Shown: positions 7,294-15,860, counted from the stretch's first letter. The stretch: 64,000 nucleotides of DNA from Carboxydothermus pertinax (GCF_001950255.1 NZ_BDJK01000011.1:39111-103110); one strand, 5' to 3'. The notes: generated by a model not told the origin, from the letters alone. Made by a program: numbers and translations.

Positions 7294-9891
7294 TTAGGAA
7301 AGATAATTTTGTCTAACATAAAGAATTTCATCCTTTTGCTCTTTTAAGACCCCATCTATTTTGAGGGCTTTTATTTTATTTAAAATCTCCCGAAACAAAG
7401 GGCCTGGCTTTAGCCCTAAAGCTTTTAAGTCTTCCCCGGTAATCTTAGGTTTAATAAATCTTAACTCTTCCAAATACTGGCGAAAACGCACCTTAGCCCG
7501 GTAGCGATCAAGAAGAAGATATAAAGCCCAAAAACCCTCCGGCGGTAGATTCTTTAATGTTTCATAAATTTCATGCCCTTTAATATCCCGGGGAGAAGGT
7601 AAAAGCTTTAAAGCCTCGCCAATACCCTTAGTTACTTTTATTAATGTCTCCTCTTCTTCTCGGGTTAAAGGATATTTTTTCCTAAATTTACTAATTTCAG
7701 TTAAATTTTTGGCATAAATGCCAATCACCCCAAAAAGCCAGGGAATTTTTATTTCTTTCAAATAACGGGAAAATTCAAAAGAAAAAGTAAAATAACGGCT
7801 TAAAAATTCCTCCTCATAATGGGCCTTTGGAAAAACTTCGGTATAAACTCCGTAATGATTTAAAAGCTTTAGTATCTTAAAAATATCTTTTTCCGCAAAA
7901 AAAAGCTTTATTTCCTGAAGAATTCGTCCGGGAGAAGTTAACTCTAAAAGACCACTGGAAACTGCATCTAACAAGAGACTTTCGGTGTTATCCTCCAATT
8001 TAAAATTAAATCTCCCCAAAAAGCGCAGTGCTCGCAAAATTCGGGTAGGATCTTCAATAAAGCTTAAGTTATGTAATACCCTAATTATCCCTTCTTGTAA
8101 ATCCGCAAATCCGCCAAAAGGGTCATAGAGTTCACCTATATGGCCAAAAGTTATTTCAAGCGCCATGGAATTTATGGTAAAATCCCGCCGGTATAAATCT
8201 TCTTTAATTGTTGAGGCTTCTACCTCCGGCAGGGCAGCGGGATATTGATAAAATTCGACCCTGGAGGTAGCAAAATCTACCTTTTGCCCGTTTTTTAAAA
8301 TTATTGAAGCGGTTTTAAAGCGTTCATGGGAAATTAATTTTAAAGTTGGAAGGTTTTTGCCAAGCTCCTTAACCAGCAAAAGGGCATCCCCTTCCACAAC
8401 AAAATCCAGATCTTTTTGCTTTTGTCCTAATAGCAAATCCCGAACAATTCCTCCTACCAGAAAGGCCCGCATCCCAAGAAGACTCGCCGTTTTTCCCACA
8501 GTATTAATTAACTCGAGACCCTCAGGGGGAATATTCTCCTCCAGAAGTTTCTTTAAGTTTAACGCAAAACCTCCTTCCCGGTAAAGGGTTTTATGAGGTT
8601 TTAATTCTTCGGGCTGGTGGAAAAGCTTTAAAAGGTCCGTTCGCGAAACAATCCCCAAAAGTCGTCCTTCTTTCACTACTGGTAGCCGTCCAATATCATG
8701 TTTTATTAATAAAGAAAGTGCTTCTTCTATTGACGCCTCAGGATTTATCGTAATTGGGTTTTTACTCATATAAGCTTTTACCGGTGCATGACCTAAGTTG
8801 TGATGGATAACCTTATCCACATCCCTCCGCGAGATAATACCTACCAATTTATCCCCATCTAACACCGGTAAGCCCGAATGACCATAGCGCACCATAATTT
8901 TTCGGGCTTCTTCTATGGTGCTTTCCGTTGTTACAAATTTAACCGGCCAGCTCATAACTTCTTTTACAGTCTTTGCAGGAATTTTGAAATTCCGCAATAA
9001 TTTTAAAGCTAAATCTAAAACTTCTTTGACCTTTTTTCCCTTTTGCACTCCTGAAACCGCCTGGGGGTGCCCCTTTACCCTAAGGCCATAAAGAATGGAG
9101 CGCAAATCAATTTCCTCTTTTGAAGACCGACCAACCAAATGCACAGATTTGTCCATCTCTACAGCCATTACTAAGATATCCGGTTGGTGAAGCTCCATTA
9201 GATAACTGGCCATGTACGAAAGTCCCGGTAAATAATCATCGGTTTTTGCCCAGGTGGCAAGGTAAGAAAGACCTTCTTTTTCTTCGGTCACTGCGTTTTT
9301 AATAAGCTCTTTTAATAAAAGCTCCTGTTCCCGGGATAAGGGCCGTTTTAAAAATCGCTGCACCACTTCAAGGTTTACACCAAAATTAAATAAGTATAAA
9401 AGAGCAGCAATGTCTTCCTTAGTTGTTGAGGGATACAATAAACCGCCAGTATCCTGATAAATACCTAAAGCCATAACGGTAGCTTCCACCGAGGAAATCT
9501 TCAGGTCCAATTCTTTCAAGCGTTGAATTAATAAAGTTACCGTAGCCCCACAGGGCTTAACTACCTTTTCGGTTAGGTATGGCTTAAGATCCGGAGCTAA
9601 CGGATGATGATCATATAAGATAATTTCCACTTCTTCCGTTAGATAAGGCTTTAAATGAGAAAAGCGGGTAAGTTCAGAACTATCTACCAGAATAAGGCGT
9701 TTGATTTCCCGAGGATTATAGAGTTTTTGCTGGATTTTTAACCTATCTTTATAAAGGGCTAAAAATTCTTCTACCGCTGGCAAAGCCTTTCCAGGTAATA
9801 AAAGATTTGCCTTGGGGTATAAAAGGTTGGCAGCCACCATGGACGCCAGACCGTCAAAGTCCATGTTATGGTGGGTGGTAATTAAATCCAT
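7294..9891 (-). CDS. DHH phosphoesterase - CBS pair - tRNA nucleotidyltransferase fusion
   Basis: A large 865-aa multidomain protein. Residues 1 to about 300 form a DHH/DHHA1 phosphoesterase (THHNMDFDGLAS, LVDSSELTR, LYDHHPLA). Two CBS domains follow at about 310-430. From about 470 there is a class II CCA-adding-type head with LVGGIVRDLLLG, the metal-binding DLDFVVEGD and RRDFTINSMAL, then an RNA-binding helical tail. It should repair or complete tRNA 3' ends. The architecture resembles the A-adding or CCA-adding enzymes of deep-branching thermophiles, so it may add only part of CCA with a second enzyme elsewhere. The DHH part may be an RNase or a cyclic-dinucleotide/oligonucleotide hydrolase, and the CBS pair may sense adenylates. 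Confidence 0.9.
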   Translation of the reverse strand: MDLITTHHNMDFDGLASMVAANLLYPKANLLLPGKALPAVEEFLALYKDRLKIQQKLYNPREIKRLILVDSSELTRFSHLKPYLTEEVEIILYDHHPLAPDLKPYLTEKVVKPCGATVTLLIQRLKELDLKISSVEATVMALGIYQDTGGLLYPSTTKEDIAALLYLFNFGVNLEVVQRFLKRPLSREQELLLKELIKNAVTEEKEGLSYLATWAKTDDYLPGLSYMASYLMELHQPDILVMAVEMDKSVHLVGRSSKEEIDLRSILYGLRVKGHPQAVSGVQKGKKVKEVLDLALKLLRNFKIPAKTVKEVMSWPVKFVTTESTIEEARKIMVRYGHSGLPVLDGDKLVGIISRRDVDKVIHHNLGHAPVKAYMSKNPITINPEASIEEALSLLIKHDIGRLPVVKEGRLLGIVSRTDLLKLFHQPEELKPHKTLYREGGFALNLKKLLEENIPPEGLELINTVGKTASLLGMRAFLVGGIVRDLLLGQKQKDLDFVVEGDALLLVKELGKNLPTLKLISHERFKTASIILKNGQKVDFATSRVEFYQYPAALPEVEASTIKEDLYRRDFTINSMALEITFGHIGELYDPFGGFADLQEGIIRVLHNLSFIEDPTRILRALRFLGRFNFKLEDNTESLLLDAVSSGLLELTSPGRILQEIKLFFAEKDIFKILKLLNHYGVYTEVFPKAHYEEEFLSRYFTFSFEFSRYLKEIKIPWLFGVIGIYAKNLTEISKFRKKYPLTREEEETLIKVTKGIGEALKLLPSPRDIKGHEIYETLKNLPPEGFWALYLLLDRYRAKVRFRQYLEELRFIKPKITGEDLKALGLKPGPLFREILNKIKALKIDGVLKEQKDEILYVRQNYLS

Positions 9892-9949
9892 AGCTACTCT
9901 CCTCTATTCCTAATCTATATAATTATACCATGAAACGCATGATGTGAAC

Positions 9950-9971
9950 AAAAAAAGCCGGTATTAGCCGG
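9950..9971 (-). terminator. Intrinsic terminator of the gerAB-type gene
   Basis: A GC-rich hairpin (GCCGG at 9957-9961 with CCGGC at 9967-9971, six-base loop) is followed on the minus strand by seven T. The hairpin overlaps the last codons and the stop of the germination permease gene. Confidence 0.8.
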
Positions 9972-11034
9972 CCCGCTTTTTCTTTATTAAGGTTAAAACC
10001 AGCAAAAGAAAAGGAAACAGATTTTCCACAAATAAAGCCATTACTGACATCGTCCCCAGATTGTCCTTAACCTCTGCAATATTCTGGGGCGAGAGAGCCC
10101 AGAAAAACAAAAGCAGTAAGACCGGAGCAGTTAAATGACGGTAGTCCTTTTGCTCAAAAGCTTTTTGCAAAACCAGAAGGGAAGTAAACACACAAAGCCC
10201 CACTACAGTAAAAATTGCCGTCATCCAGCCAGCAATTAATAAACTATCCAACCGATAAACCACATTACCAAGATTCATCATTTTTATTATCTCGTAAGTG
10301 GGATAACGCATCCTGGCTATATTAGTGGGTCCAAAAATTAATAAGCCTACCAGGCAAACAGACATGTAAGTAATAGTCACTGCTCCCATTCCTAATACAG
10401 AAGCTTTTATTCCATCTTTTAAACCCTTAAAGCCCTTAGCAAGGTAAAGAAAGATGCCATAACCGGAAAAAGAAAATACACTTCCCAAGATGCTTTTTAC
10501 AACATTTATTTCAGGGCTTACAAAAGGCCTTAAATTTTCCAAATCCCACTTATTCATCACGAAAAATACTATAATAAGCAATAATGATATTTTAATTAGC
10601 ATAAAAATTAAGTTGACGTTTTTTACCGTATCAAAGCCCGTATTGCAAAAATAAAAAATTCCTGTTAAAAAAAACAATATTAACACATACACCGGAGTTT
10701 CTTCAAGTAAAGTATCGGCAGTAAAATCAGCAAAAACCCGAATCACAAGACTTCCCAGCCAAAGAAAATAATAAACAAAAATTACTGCAAATAAACGACT
10801 TAAAAACTTACCATAAAGTTTATCCCCGTATTCAATAAAGTCTTGGTTAGGCCAGTAATTTTGCACCCAAACAATGGCTAAAAGGGATAAAAGGCTTATA
10901 AGGCCCCCAGGCAAGATAAGCCACCAACCAGAACTTTTCGCAGCATCAGCCATAACAGCCGGTAGAGAGATAATCCCAGACCCAATACTAACCCCAATAA
11001 TTAGGACTACTCCTTCGCCCCAGCTAATCTTCAT
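9964..11034 (-). CDS. GerAB-type spore germination permease, orphan
   Basis: A 356-aa membrane protein with about ten helices and an N-terminus (SIGSGIISLPAVMADAAKSSGWW) typical of the GerAB/YndE family within the amino acid-polyamine-organocation superfamily. GerAB is the ligand-sensing B subunit of nutrient germinant receptors in the inner spore membrane. No gerAA or gerAC lies beside it, so it is an orphan subunit here. It follows lysA. Its ribosome site (AGGGGG, seven bases before the ATG) is inside the 3' arm of the lysA terminator, and a sigma-G-like promoter has its -10 in the loop, implying forespore expression. The ligand is unknown. Confidence 0.87.
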   Translation of the reverse strand: MKISWGEGVVLIIGVSIGSGIISLPAVMADAAKSSGWWLILPGGLISLLSLLAIVWVQNYWPNQDFIEYGDKLYGKFLSRLFAVIFVYYFLWLGSLVIRVFADFTADTLLEETPVYVLILFFLTGIFYFCNTGFDTVKNVNLIFMLIKISLLLIIVFFVMNKWDLENLRPFVSPEINVVKSILGSVFSFSGYGIFLYLAKGFKGLKDGIKASVLGMGAVTITYMSVCLVGLLIFGPTNIARMRYPTYEIIKMMNLGNVVYRLDSLLIAGWMTAIFTVVGLCVFTSLLVLQKAFEQKDYRHLTAPVLLLLFFWALSPQNIAEVKDNLGTMSVMALFVENLFPFLLLVLTLIKKKRAG

Positions 11035-11080
11035 AAAAAAACCCCCTGATTCTAGGTATTAGTATGGAAGAATCAGAGGG
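11035..11080 (-). terminator. lysA terminator that also carries the gerAB ribosome site
   Basis: The stem AGAATCAGAGGG (11069-11080) with CCCCTGATTCT (11043-11053) is followed on the minus strand by seven T at 11035-11041, ending exactly at the gerAB start codon. The 3' arm contains the AGGGGG used as the Shine-Dalgarno of the next gene. Read-through RNA would therefore hide that site in a stem. Confidence 0.88.
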
Positions 11081-11089
11081 ATTTAATTC
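11060..11089 (-). promoter_or_regulatory. Sigma-G-type promoter for the gerAB gene
   Basis: On the minus strand GAATT (11085-11089) is followed after exactly 18 bases by CATACTA (11060-11066). The Bacillus sigma-G consensus is GHATR-N18-CATWHTA. The -10 matches at 7 of 7 positions and the -35 at 4 of 5. The -10 lies in the terminator loop, so transcription would start after the 5' arm. The promoter is read from sequence and agrees with the known sigma-G control of ger genes. Confidence 0.6.
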
Positions 11090-12426
11090 TAATATATCTG
11101 GGCAACTTTCCTATTTTTTAAATGAACCGGAATTAGATCATGCCTTAATAAATCATCATAGGTTTCCCGGCGCACAATTAGTTCCGCCCGGCCGCCACCT
11201 ACTAAGACCATAGCTGGCCGGGGCAGACGGTTATAATTCATGGACATAGTATAGTTGTACGCTCCGGTATTGCTAATCAATAAAAGATCCCCCGGTTTTA
11301 TTTCCGCCAGCTCAATATCCCAGATAAGCATATCACCCGATTCACAGCACTTTCCGGCAATGGAGACCAGTTTTACTGGCTTGGCGTTAGCTTTATTGGC
11401 CACTATTGCTTCATACTTTGCCTGATACAATGCCGGCCGGGGATTATCCCCCATACCTCCATCAACCGCAACATAAGTCCGAATCCCGGGAATATCTTTA
11501 ATAGCCCCAATCGTATACAAGGTGCTCCCTGCCGGCCCTGCAATTGACCTTCCGGGCTCTACCACCACCCGGGGTACCTTTAGCCCAAGTTTTTGGCATT
11601 GATTTTCTAAGGTATTAAAAATAACCTCCGCTAAAGCGTCTACCGCGGGGGGATTATCTCCAGCGGTATAGTAAATACCAAGGCCCCCTCCTAAATCCAG
11701 CTCTTGGGTCATAAAGCCGGTATTTTTGTAGACCTCAGCCATAAACTCGGTCATTACTTCCACCGTATGGGCAAAGGAATCAAGCTCAAAAATTTGGGAA
11801 CCGATATGGCAGTGAAAACCTTTTAACTCAATATTTTCTAGCTCTAAAGCCCGGATTACAGCATCGATAGCCTGTCCTGTTTCAATGGGAAAACCAAATT
11901 TGCTGTCAATTTGGCCGGTTTTTATATACTCGTGGGTATGGGCTTCAATTCCCGGACTAATTCTTAATAGTATAGCTTGCCTGGTTTTTTGAGCGTGGGC
12001 AATATCGTTTAAAAGATACAATTCGTAAAGATTATCTACAACAAAACGGCCAACTCCTGCCTCAACACCAAGTTTAATTTCCTCAGGGCTTTTGTTGTTA
12101 CCATGGAAAAATACTTTATGCATTGGGAAATTTGCTTTTAAAGCGGTATAAAGCTCTCCCCCCGATACCACATCAAGCCCCAGACCTTCTTCATCAACCA
12201 AACGACAAATAGCTGTAGTTAAAAGGGTTTTACCGGCATAAATAGCTAAAGAATCCGGTCGTTTTTCGGTAAAACTATGGTAATATTCCCGACAATTTTT
12301 TCGAAACTCCGCCTCATCCAAAATATAAAGTGGGGTCCCAAACTCCCGGGCTAAATCTACCGTATCCACACCGCCAATTTCTAAGTGTCCTTTTTCATTT
12401 ACTTTCATTGTTCCGGTAAATCGCAT
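11089..12426 (-). CDS. lysA: Diaminopimelate decarboxylase
   Basis: A 445-aa fold-III PLP enzyme that makes L-lysine from meso-diaminopimelate, the last step of the pathway. Visible marks are the PLP lysine segment AIYAGKTLL near residue 63, the HCHIGSQIF motif, the Gly-rich DLGGGLGI and the C-terminal CESGDML with the active-site Cys. The N-terminus (MRFTGTMKVNEKGHLEIGGVD) is normal and GAGGAGG precedes the ATG. A lysine riboswitch and terminator lie in its leader, so expression should fall when lysine is plentiful. A terminator follows, and the gene appears to be monocistronic. Confidence 0.97.
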   Translation of the reverse strand: MRFTGTMKVNEKGHLEIGGVDTVDLAREFGTPLYILDEAEFRKNCREYYHSFTEKRPDSLAIYAGKTLLTTAICRLVDEEGLGLDVVSGGELYTALKANFPMHKVFFHGNNKSPEEIKLGVEAGVGRFVVDNLYELYLLNDIAHAQKTRQAILLRISPGIEAHTHEYIKTGQIDSKFGFPIETGQAIDAVIRALELENIELKGFHCHIGSQIFELDSFAHTVEVMTEFMAEVYKNTGFMTQELDLGGGLGIYYTAGDNPPAVDALAEVIFNTLENQCQKLGLKVPRVVVEPGRSIAGPAGSTLYTIGAIKDIPGIRTYVAVDGGMGDNPRPALYQAKYEAIVANKANAKPVKLVSIAGKCCESGDMLIWDIELAEIKPGDLLLISNTGAYNYTMSMNYNRLPRPAMVLVGGGRAELIVRRETYDDLLRHDLIPVHLKNRKVAQIY

Positions 12427-12445
12427 GCCAACTCCTCCTCAATAA

Positions 12446-12490
12446 TAATAAAATATTGCGGGCCCTTGGTATTTCCCCAAAGACCCGCAA
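12446..12490 (-). terminator. Riboswitch-controlled terminator in the lysA leader
   Basis: TTGCGGG (12456-12462) and CCCGCAA (12484-12490), with an inner CCTTGG/CCAAAG pairing, form a hairpin followed by an A/T-rich tract on the minus strand. Part of its sequence (GGGGAAATACC on the RNA) can instead pair with GAGGTATTTCCTC upstream, at 12508-12520, giving an antiterminator. Confidence 0.88.
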
Positions 12491-12524
12491 TAGGCATGCG
12501 GTAACACGAGGAAATACCTCAGCT

Positions 12525-12708
12525 CCCAGCAAGGTAGCGCTCCACCCGTCTAAACGGGTGACAGTCCTATACCTGTTCGGCATAGGCCCAACCCCCTGCG
12601 TCCGCAACCGCAAGGGATTTCGGCGAAGGCCCCTTTCACCGGACAGCATCAACCTGCGGGGTTTTTGCCCGGCTACTCTTGACCGTTCGCACCTCTACCT
12701 CACCTCAA
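12525..12708 (-). ncRNA. Lysine riboswitch (L-box) aptamer
   Basis: Read on the minus strand, the leader contains the L-box marks in order: GAGGTAGAGGTGCGA, GTCAAGAGTA, GGTGAAAGGGG with a following CCGAAA, ACTGTCA, and a closing GGAGCGCTACC that pairs with the 5' GGTAG to form P1. Lysine binding favours P1 and leaves the downstream terminator free to form. Without lysine the antiterminator described for 12446-12490 should form. The gene controlled is lysA. The 358-base stretch between lysA and the upstream gene is thus almost fully explained. Confidence 0.95.
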
Positions 12709-12724
12709 AAGAGAGATGAGGTAT

Positions 12725-12753
12725 ACAATATTTTCTTAATTAGGCATTCTTAA
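12725..12753 (-). promoter_or_regulatory. Possible sigma-A promoter of the lysA leader
   Basis: TTAAGA, 17 bases and TATTGT on the minus strand match sigma-A boxes at 4 of 6 positions each, and would start RNA just ahead of the L-box. This is the best placed candidate but a weak one. Confidence 0.3.
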
Positions 12754-12784
12754 TTGTAACTATAACACTTTACTTTAAGTTTCG

Positions 12785-13771
12785 TCAACCACTAACCGCT
12801 AATTTTTTAAGGTATGCTTGGCTGTACCGACCACAACGGTCATTTAAGTAACCTGCAACTTTATCTCCTTCATATATTTTAACCACTTCACAAAGGTTGG
12901 GACAGTTTTGACACTCAAAATTTTCCGTTTTAAATTCAACATCTTTTAAGTTAAATCCTTTAAATTTAGTCTTAAAAGATTGTTTTTCCTGTTCAAAAGC
13001 AGCAATTAAGGCAGCCCCTAAAGCTCCCATGACATTAAAATATGGCGGCACAATAATTTCTGTTCCAAGCACCCGGGCAAAGGCTTCCCGCATCCCAGAA
13101 TTGGCGGCAACCCCTCCCTGAAAAACTACTTTATCATAAAGCTTTTTACCTTTAGCTAAATTATTTAAATAGTTTCGAACCAAAGCGTCGCAAAGTCCGG
13201 CCAAAATATCTTCAAGACTACATCCCATTTGCTGTTTATGGATCATATCCGACTCAGCAAAAACCGCACAGCGTCCAGCAATCCGTACGGGCATTTTTGA
13301 TTTTAAAGCAATTTCCCCAAACTTTTCAATGGGAATATTTAACCTTTGGGCCTGCTGGTCTAAAAACGACCCGGTACCGGCAGCGCAAACGGTATTCATG
13401 GCAAAGTCGGTAACTACTCCATCTTTTAAAAGGATTAGTTTGGAATCCTGACCGCCAATTTCCAAAATAGTCCGCACTCCAGGTACCAGATAACCGGCGG
13501 CAACCGCATGGGCTGTGATTTCATTTTTCACCACATCTGCCCCTAACACTAAAGCTGCCAATTGCCGACCACTGCCGGTAGTTCCAATTCCTAAAATTTC
13601 CTTTTCCCGACACCCGTCGTAAATCTTCTTCAACCCCTCTTTTAAGGCCGTAAGCGGCCGACCGTTGGTCCTTAAGTAAAGATTTGCTAAAATCTCCCGG
13701 TTTTCATTTATTACCACCAGGTTTGTACTTACCGAGCCCACATCAACACCCAGATATAAGCCTTTTTTCAT
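12785..13771 (-). CDS. BadF/HgdC-type ATPase, activator of 2-hydroxyacyl-CoA dehydratase-like enzymes
   Basis: A 328-aa ASKHA-fold ATPase with the phosphate loop GVDVGSVSTNLV at residues 8-19 and the sequences NTVCAAGTGSFLDQQ and GRCAVFAESDM. The two cysteines in those segments hold a 4Fe-4S cluster at the dimer interface in HgdC. Such activators pass one electron to a partner dehydratase using ATP. An extra C-terminal tail has CQNCPNLC and a further Cys (DRCGRYS), suggesting a second metal site. It is the last of three overlapping genes whose partners have dehydratase-component folds. The substrate is unknown. Confidence 0.87.
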   Translation of the reverse strand: MKKGLYLGVDVGSVSTNLVVINENREILANLYLRTNGRPLTALKEGLKKIYDGCREKEILGIGTTGSGRQLAALVLGADVVKNEITAHAVAAGYLVPGVRTILEIGGQDSKLILLKDGVVTDFAMNTVCAAGTGSFLDQQAQRLNIPIEKFGEIALKSKMPVRIAGRCAVFAESDMIHKQQMGCSLEDILAGLCDALVRNYLNNLAKGKKLYDKVVFQGGVAANSGMREAFARVLGTEIIVPPYFNVMGALGAALIAAFEQEKQSFKTKFKGFNLKDVEFKTENFECQNCPNLCEVVKIYEGDKVAGYLNDRCGRYSQAYLKKLAVSG

Positions 13772-14861
13772 AATTTCCTCCTCTTTGTTTGCGAAAGCTT
13801 AAAAGATCACAAAAGGCTTCTAGCCGGGTAAGAAGTCCAGCTTCACCGGTATGCTCATCCACCACTAGAGTTAAAACCGGTATATCAAGCTGTTCACTTA
13901 CCTCCGGCAATACCGCTTGAGCCACAATTTCCGGCATACAGGTAAAAGGTAAAAGCTGGATTACCCCATCATACCCCTGTTTTTTTAAGTATTTTACCCC
14001 CCCTACCGTTTCCTGTCCGTGACCGCCGACAAAATGACAAAGGTAAGGAGCTGCTTCCCTTACAATTTCCTCATGCCGGCTAAAATTTCTAAAAAGTCCC
14101 ATAAAAAGATGGTCGTTGACCCATTCGCTTAAATAAATAGTGCGACAAACTTCTACCCCTAAATTTCCTAAATGACGTTCAATATTGAAATTAGTAAAAG
14201 GTTCTAACAGGGTATAAATTTCACCTACCACCCCGACTTTTAGCACTTTGCGGGTTAAATCCACCGGAATGCTGGCCAAACTTTCCTTTGCCATATTCAT
14301 GGCTTCATTTATTTCTTTTTCGTTTTTAGCTTGATCTAAATTTCTTAAAAACTCCTGCCAAACTCGGTCTGTTACCCCTTTTGTAAGCTCTCTAGCTCGA
14401 AAAAAGGCTGCCTTTTTTTCTATTTCATCCGCCGCTTTTATTTTGAAAAAGCCTTTTTTAATAGCCCGAATTACCTGGGGTAAGGGTTTGTTGCCGGTAA
14501 GTTTTTTTAATTTGGTAATGAATTCCAAGATATTTCGTTCAGGAGGTTCTAACACCAAGAGGTCATAATAAATACCCAAATCTCTTAAAATTTCCTGTTC
14601 TACATAAGCATAATAACCAAACCGACAGGGACCAGTTCCTCCTGCCATTAAGATTGTATCGGCTCCCAGTTCATACGCTTCAATAAAATTTCCCAGGTTA
14701 ATCTTAAACGGCAGACAAGCAAATTCCGGACCATATTTAGTTCCTAAAGTTAAAGTTTTTTTGGTAATTGGTGGGGGTAAAACCACCTTAACCTCCAATT
14801 CTTCAAGCATAGTTTTAACTCCCAAGGCCATATTGCCCATGTGCGGGTACGTTACTTTCAC
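13743..14861 (-). CDS. 2-hydroxyacyl-CoA dehydratase component-like protein (COG3581 type)
   Basis: About 372 aa, related to HgdB-type dehydratase subunits and to DUF2229-associated activase proteins. Conserved cysteines lie in FACLPFKINLG and GTGPCRFGYYAYVEQ, and in LLPFTCMPEIVAQAVLPEVS. The ending DEHTGEAGLLTRLEAF is shared almost word for word with the upstream neighbour, which points to duplication within the cluster. The GTG at 14861 is eight bases after GGAG and is preferred to the TTG two codons earlier. It overlaps both neighbours, so the three form an operon. Iron-sulfur binding is inferred. Confidence 0.82.
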   Translation of the reverse strand: MKVTYPHMGNMALGVKTMLEELEVKVVLPPPITKKTLTLGTKYGPEFACLPFKINLGNFIEAYELGADTILMAGGTGPCRFGYYAYVEQEILRDLGIYYDLLVLEPPERNILEFITKLKKLTGNKPLPQVIRAIKKGFFKIKAADEIEKKAAFFRARELTKGVTDRVWQEFLRNLDQAKNEKEINEAMNMAKESLASIPVDLTRKVLKVGVVGEIYTLLEPFTNFNIERHLGNLGVEVCRTIYLSEWVNDHLFMGLFRNFSRHEEIVREAAPYLCHFVGGHGQETVGGVKYLKKQGYDGVIQLLPFTCMPEIVAQAVLPEVSEQLDIPVLTLVVDEHTGEAGLLTRLEAFCDLLSFRKQRGGNYEKRLISGC

Positions 14862-15810
14862 CGGCAAAACTCCTTTCTACCGTCATATCCCAAAAAGCTT
14901 CCAAGCGGGTGATAAGTCCCGCCTCACCGGTATGTTCATCAACGGTAAGATTTAAGATGGGAAGAGAATTTACTTTTTTTAAGTAACGTTCGGTAAGTTC
15001 GGTTATCAACGAATCAGGCCCACAACCAAAAGAGTTTACGCTTATTATCCCTTTTAAAGGATATTTTTCATTTAAATATAAAGCTCCACCAAAATTTTTC
15101 ACAGCAAAGCTCCAAAAAGGTTTTTTGGGAAGATTACCTGCCTTTTGTAATGCTTCCTTAAACGGAACGTTATCGGGAGTTAAAACTTCACCCCCTAGGC
15201 GGCGGATTTTGTAAATTAAATCCATACTGGCATGGCGGTCATTTATGTTATAAGCATGACCGATTACTGCAAAAAGCGGTTTTTTTAAATCAGGGGTATA
15301 GTTTTTTAGCTCTAATAAATCAACAGGTTGATATCCTAGCTTTTTTTTCTGTAAAAATTCTTTTTGCCGTTTTTTGGCAAAATAAATAGCTTTAACAATT
15401 TTGGAGCTTTTGGGAGTAATTTTTTTTCCTAAAGCATAAATGCCCCGGTAAAATCCCCACCAATTTTTATAAAAAGTTAAATCCTGGGATAAGATATTTT
15501 TTGCTTTTAAGCGGTAAGCCACCATTTCCGGCAGCCCCAGAAACTTCGGACAGATATAGGTGCGTTTATATTCACTTACCAAACGCGGAACAAAAAGAAA
15601 ATCTACCCTGTCTTTTAAATACTCTGCATGACCAAAAAACACTTTAACTGGAAGACAAGCATCATCTACAGCCTTTTCTACCCCTAAATTTAATATTTCT
15701 TTATCGGTAGGTTTTGAAGTTCTAACTTCTACACCTAATTCTTGAAAAAAAGTTTCCCAAAAAGGGTAGAAATCATAAAAATATAATCCCCGCGGAATTC
15801 CTATTATCAC
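14815..15810 (-). CDS. DUF2229/CoA-substrate-specific activase-associated protein (COG3580 type)
   Basis: A 331-aa protein beginning IIGIPRGLYFYDFYPFWE, the typical opening of DUF2229 proteins that accompany BadF-type activators. Cysteines at DDACLPVKVFFGHAEYL, YICPKFLGLPE and SFGCGPDSLITE are candidate cluster ligands. The DEHTGEAGLITRLEAFWD motif near the C-terminus repeats that of the next gene. In many anaerobes these three parts are one protein of about 1400 residues, and here they are separate overlapping genes. The start is GTG after GGGGTGG. Function is inferred only at the level of radical dehydratase-like chemistry. Confidence 0.8.
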   Translation of the reverse strand: MIIGIPRGLYFYDFYPFWETFFQELGVEVRTSKPTDKEILNLGVEKAVDDACLPVKVFFGHAEYLKDRVDFLFVPRLVSEYKRTYICPKFLGLPEMVAYRLKAKNILSQDLTFYKNWWGFYRGIYALGKKITPKSSKIVKAIYFAKKRQKEFLQKKKLGYQPVDLLELKNYTPDLKKPLFAVIGHAYNINDRHASMDLIYKIRRLGGEVLTPDNVPFKEALQKAGNLPKKPFWSFAVKNFGGALYLNEKYPLKGIISVNSFGCGPDSLITELTERYLKKVNSLPILNLTVDEHTGEAGLITRLEAFWDMTVERSFAGESNVPAHGQYGLGS

Positions 15811-15860
15811 CTAAACCACCCCATCTTTATTAGCATTCCCCGGGTTTTAAATTTCTATAC

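Noticed and set aside
12395..12719. Open frames on both strands across the lysA leader
   Set aside because: They cover the lysine riboswitch and terminator, have no ribosome sites and look unlike proteins.
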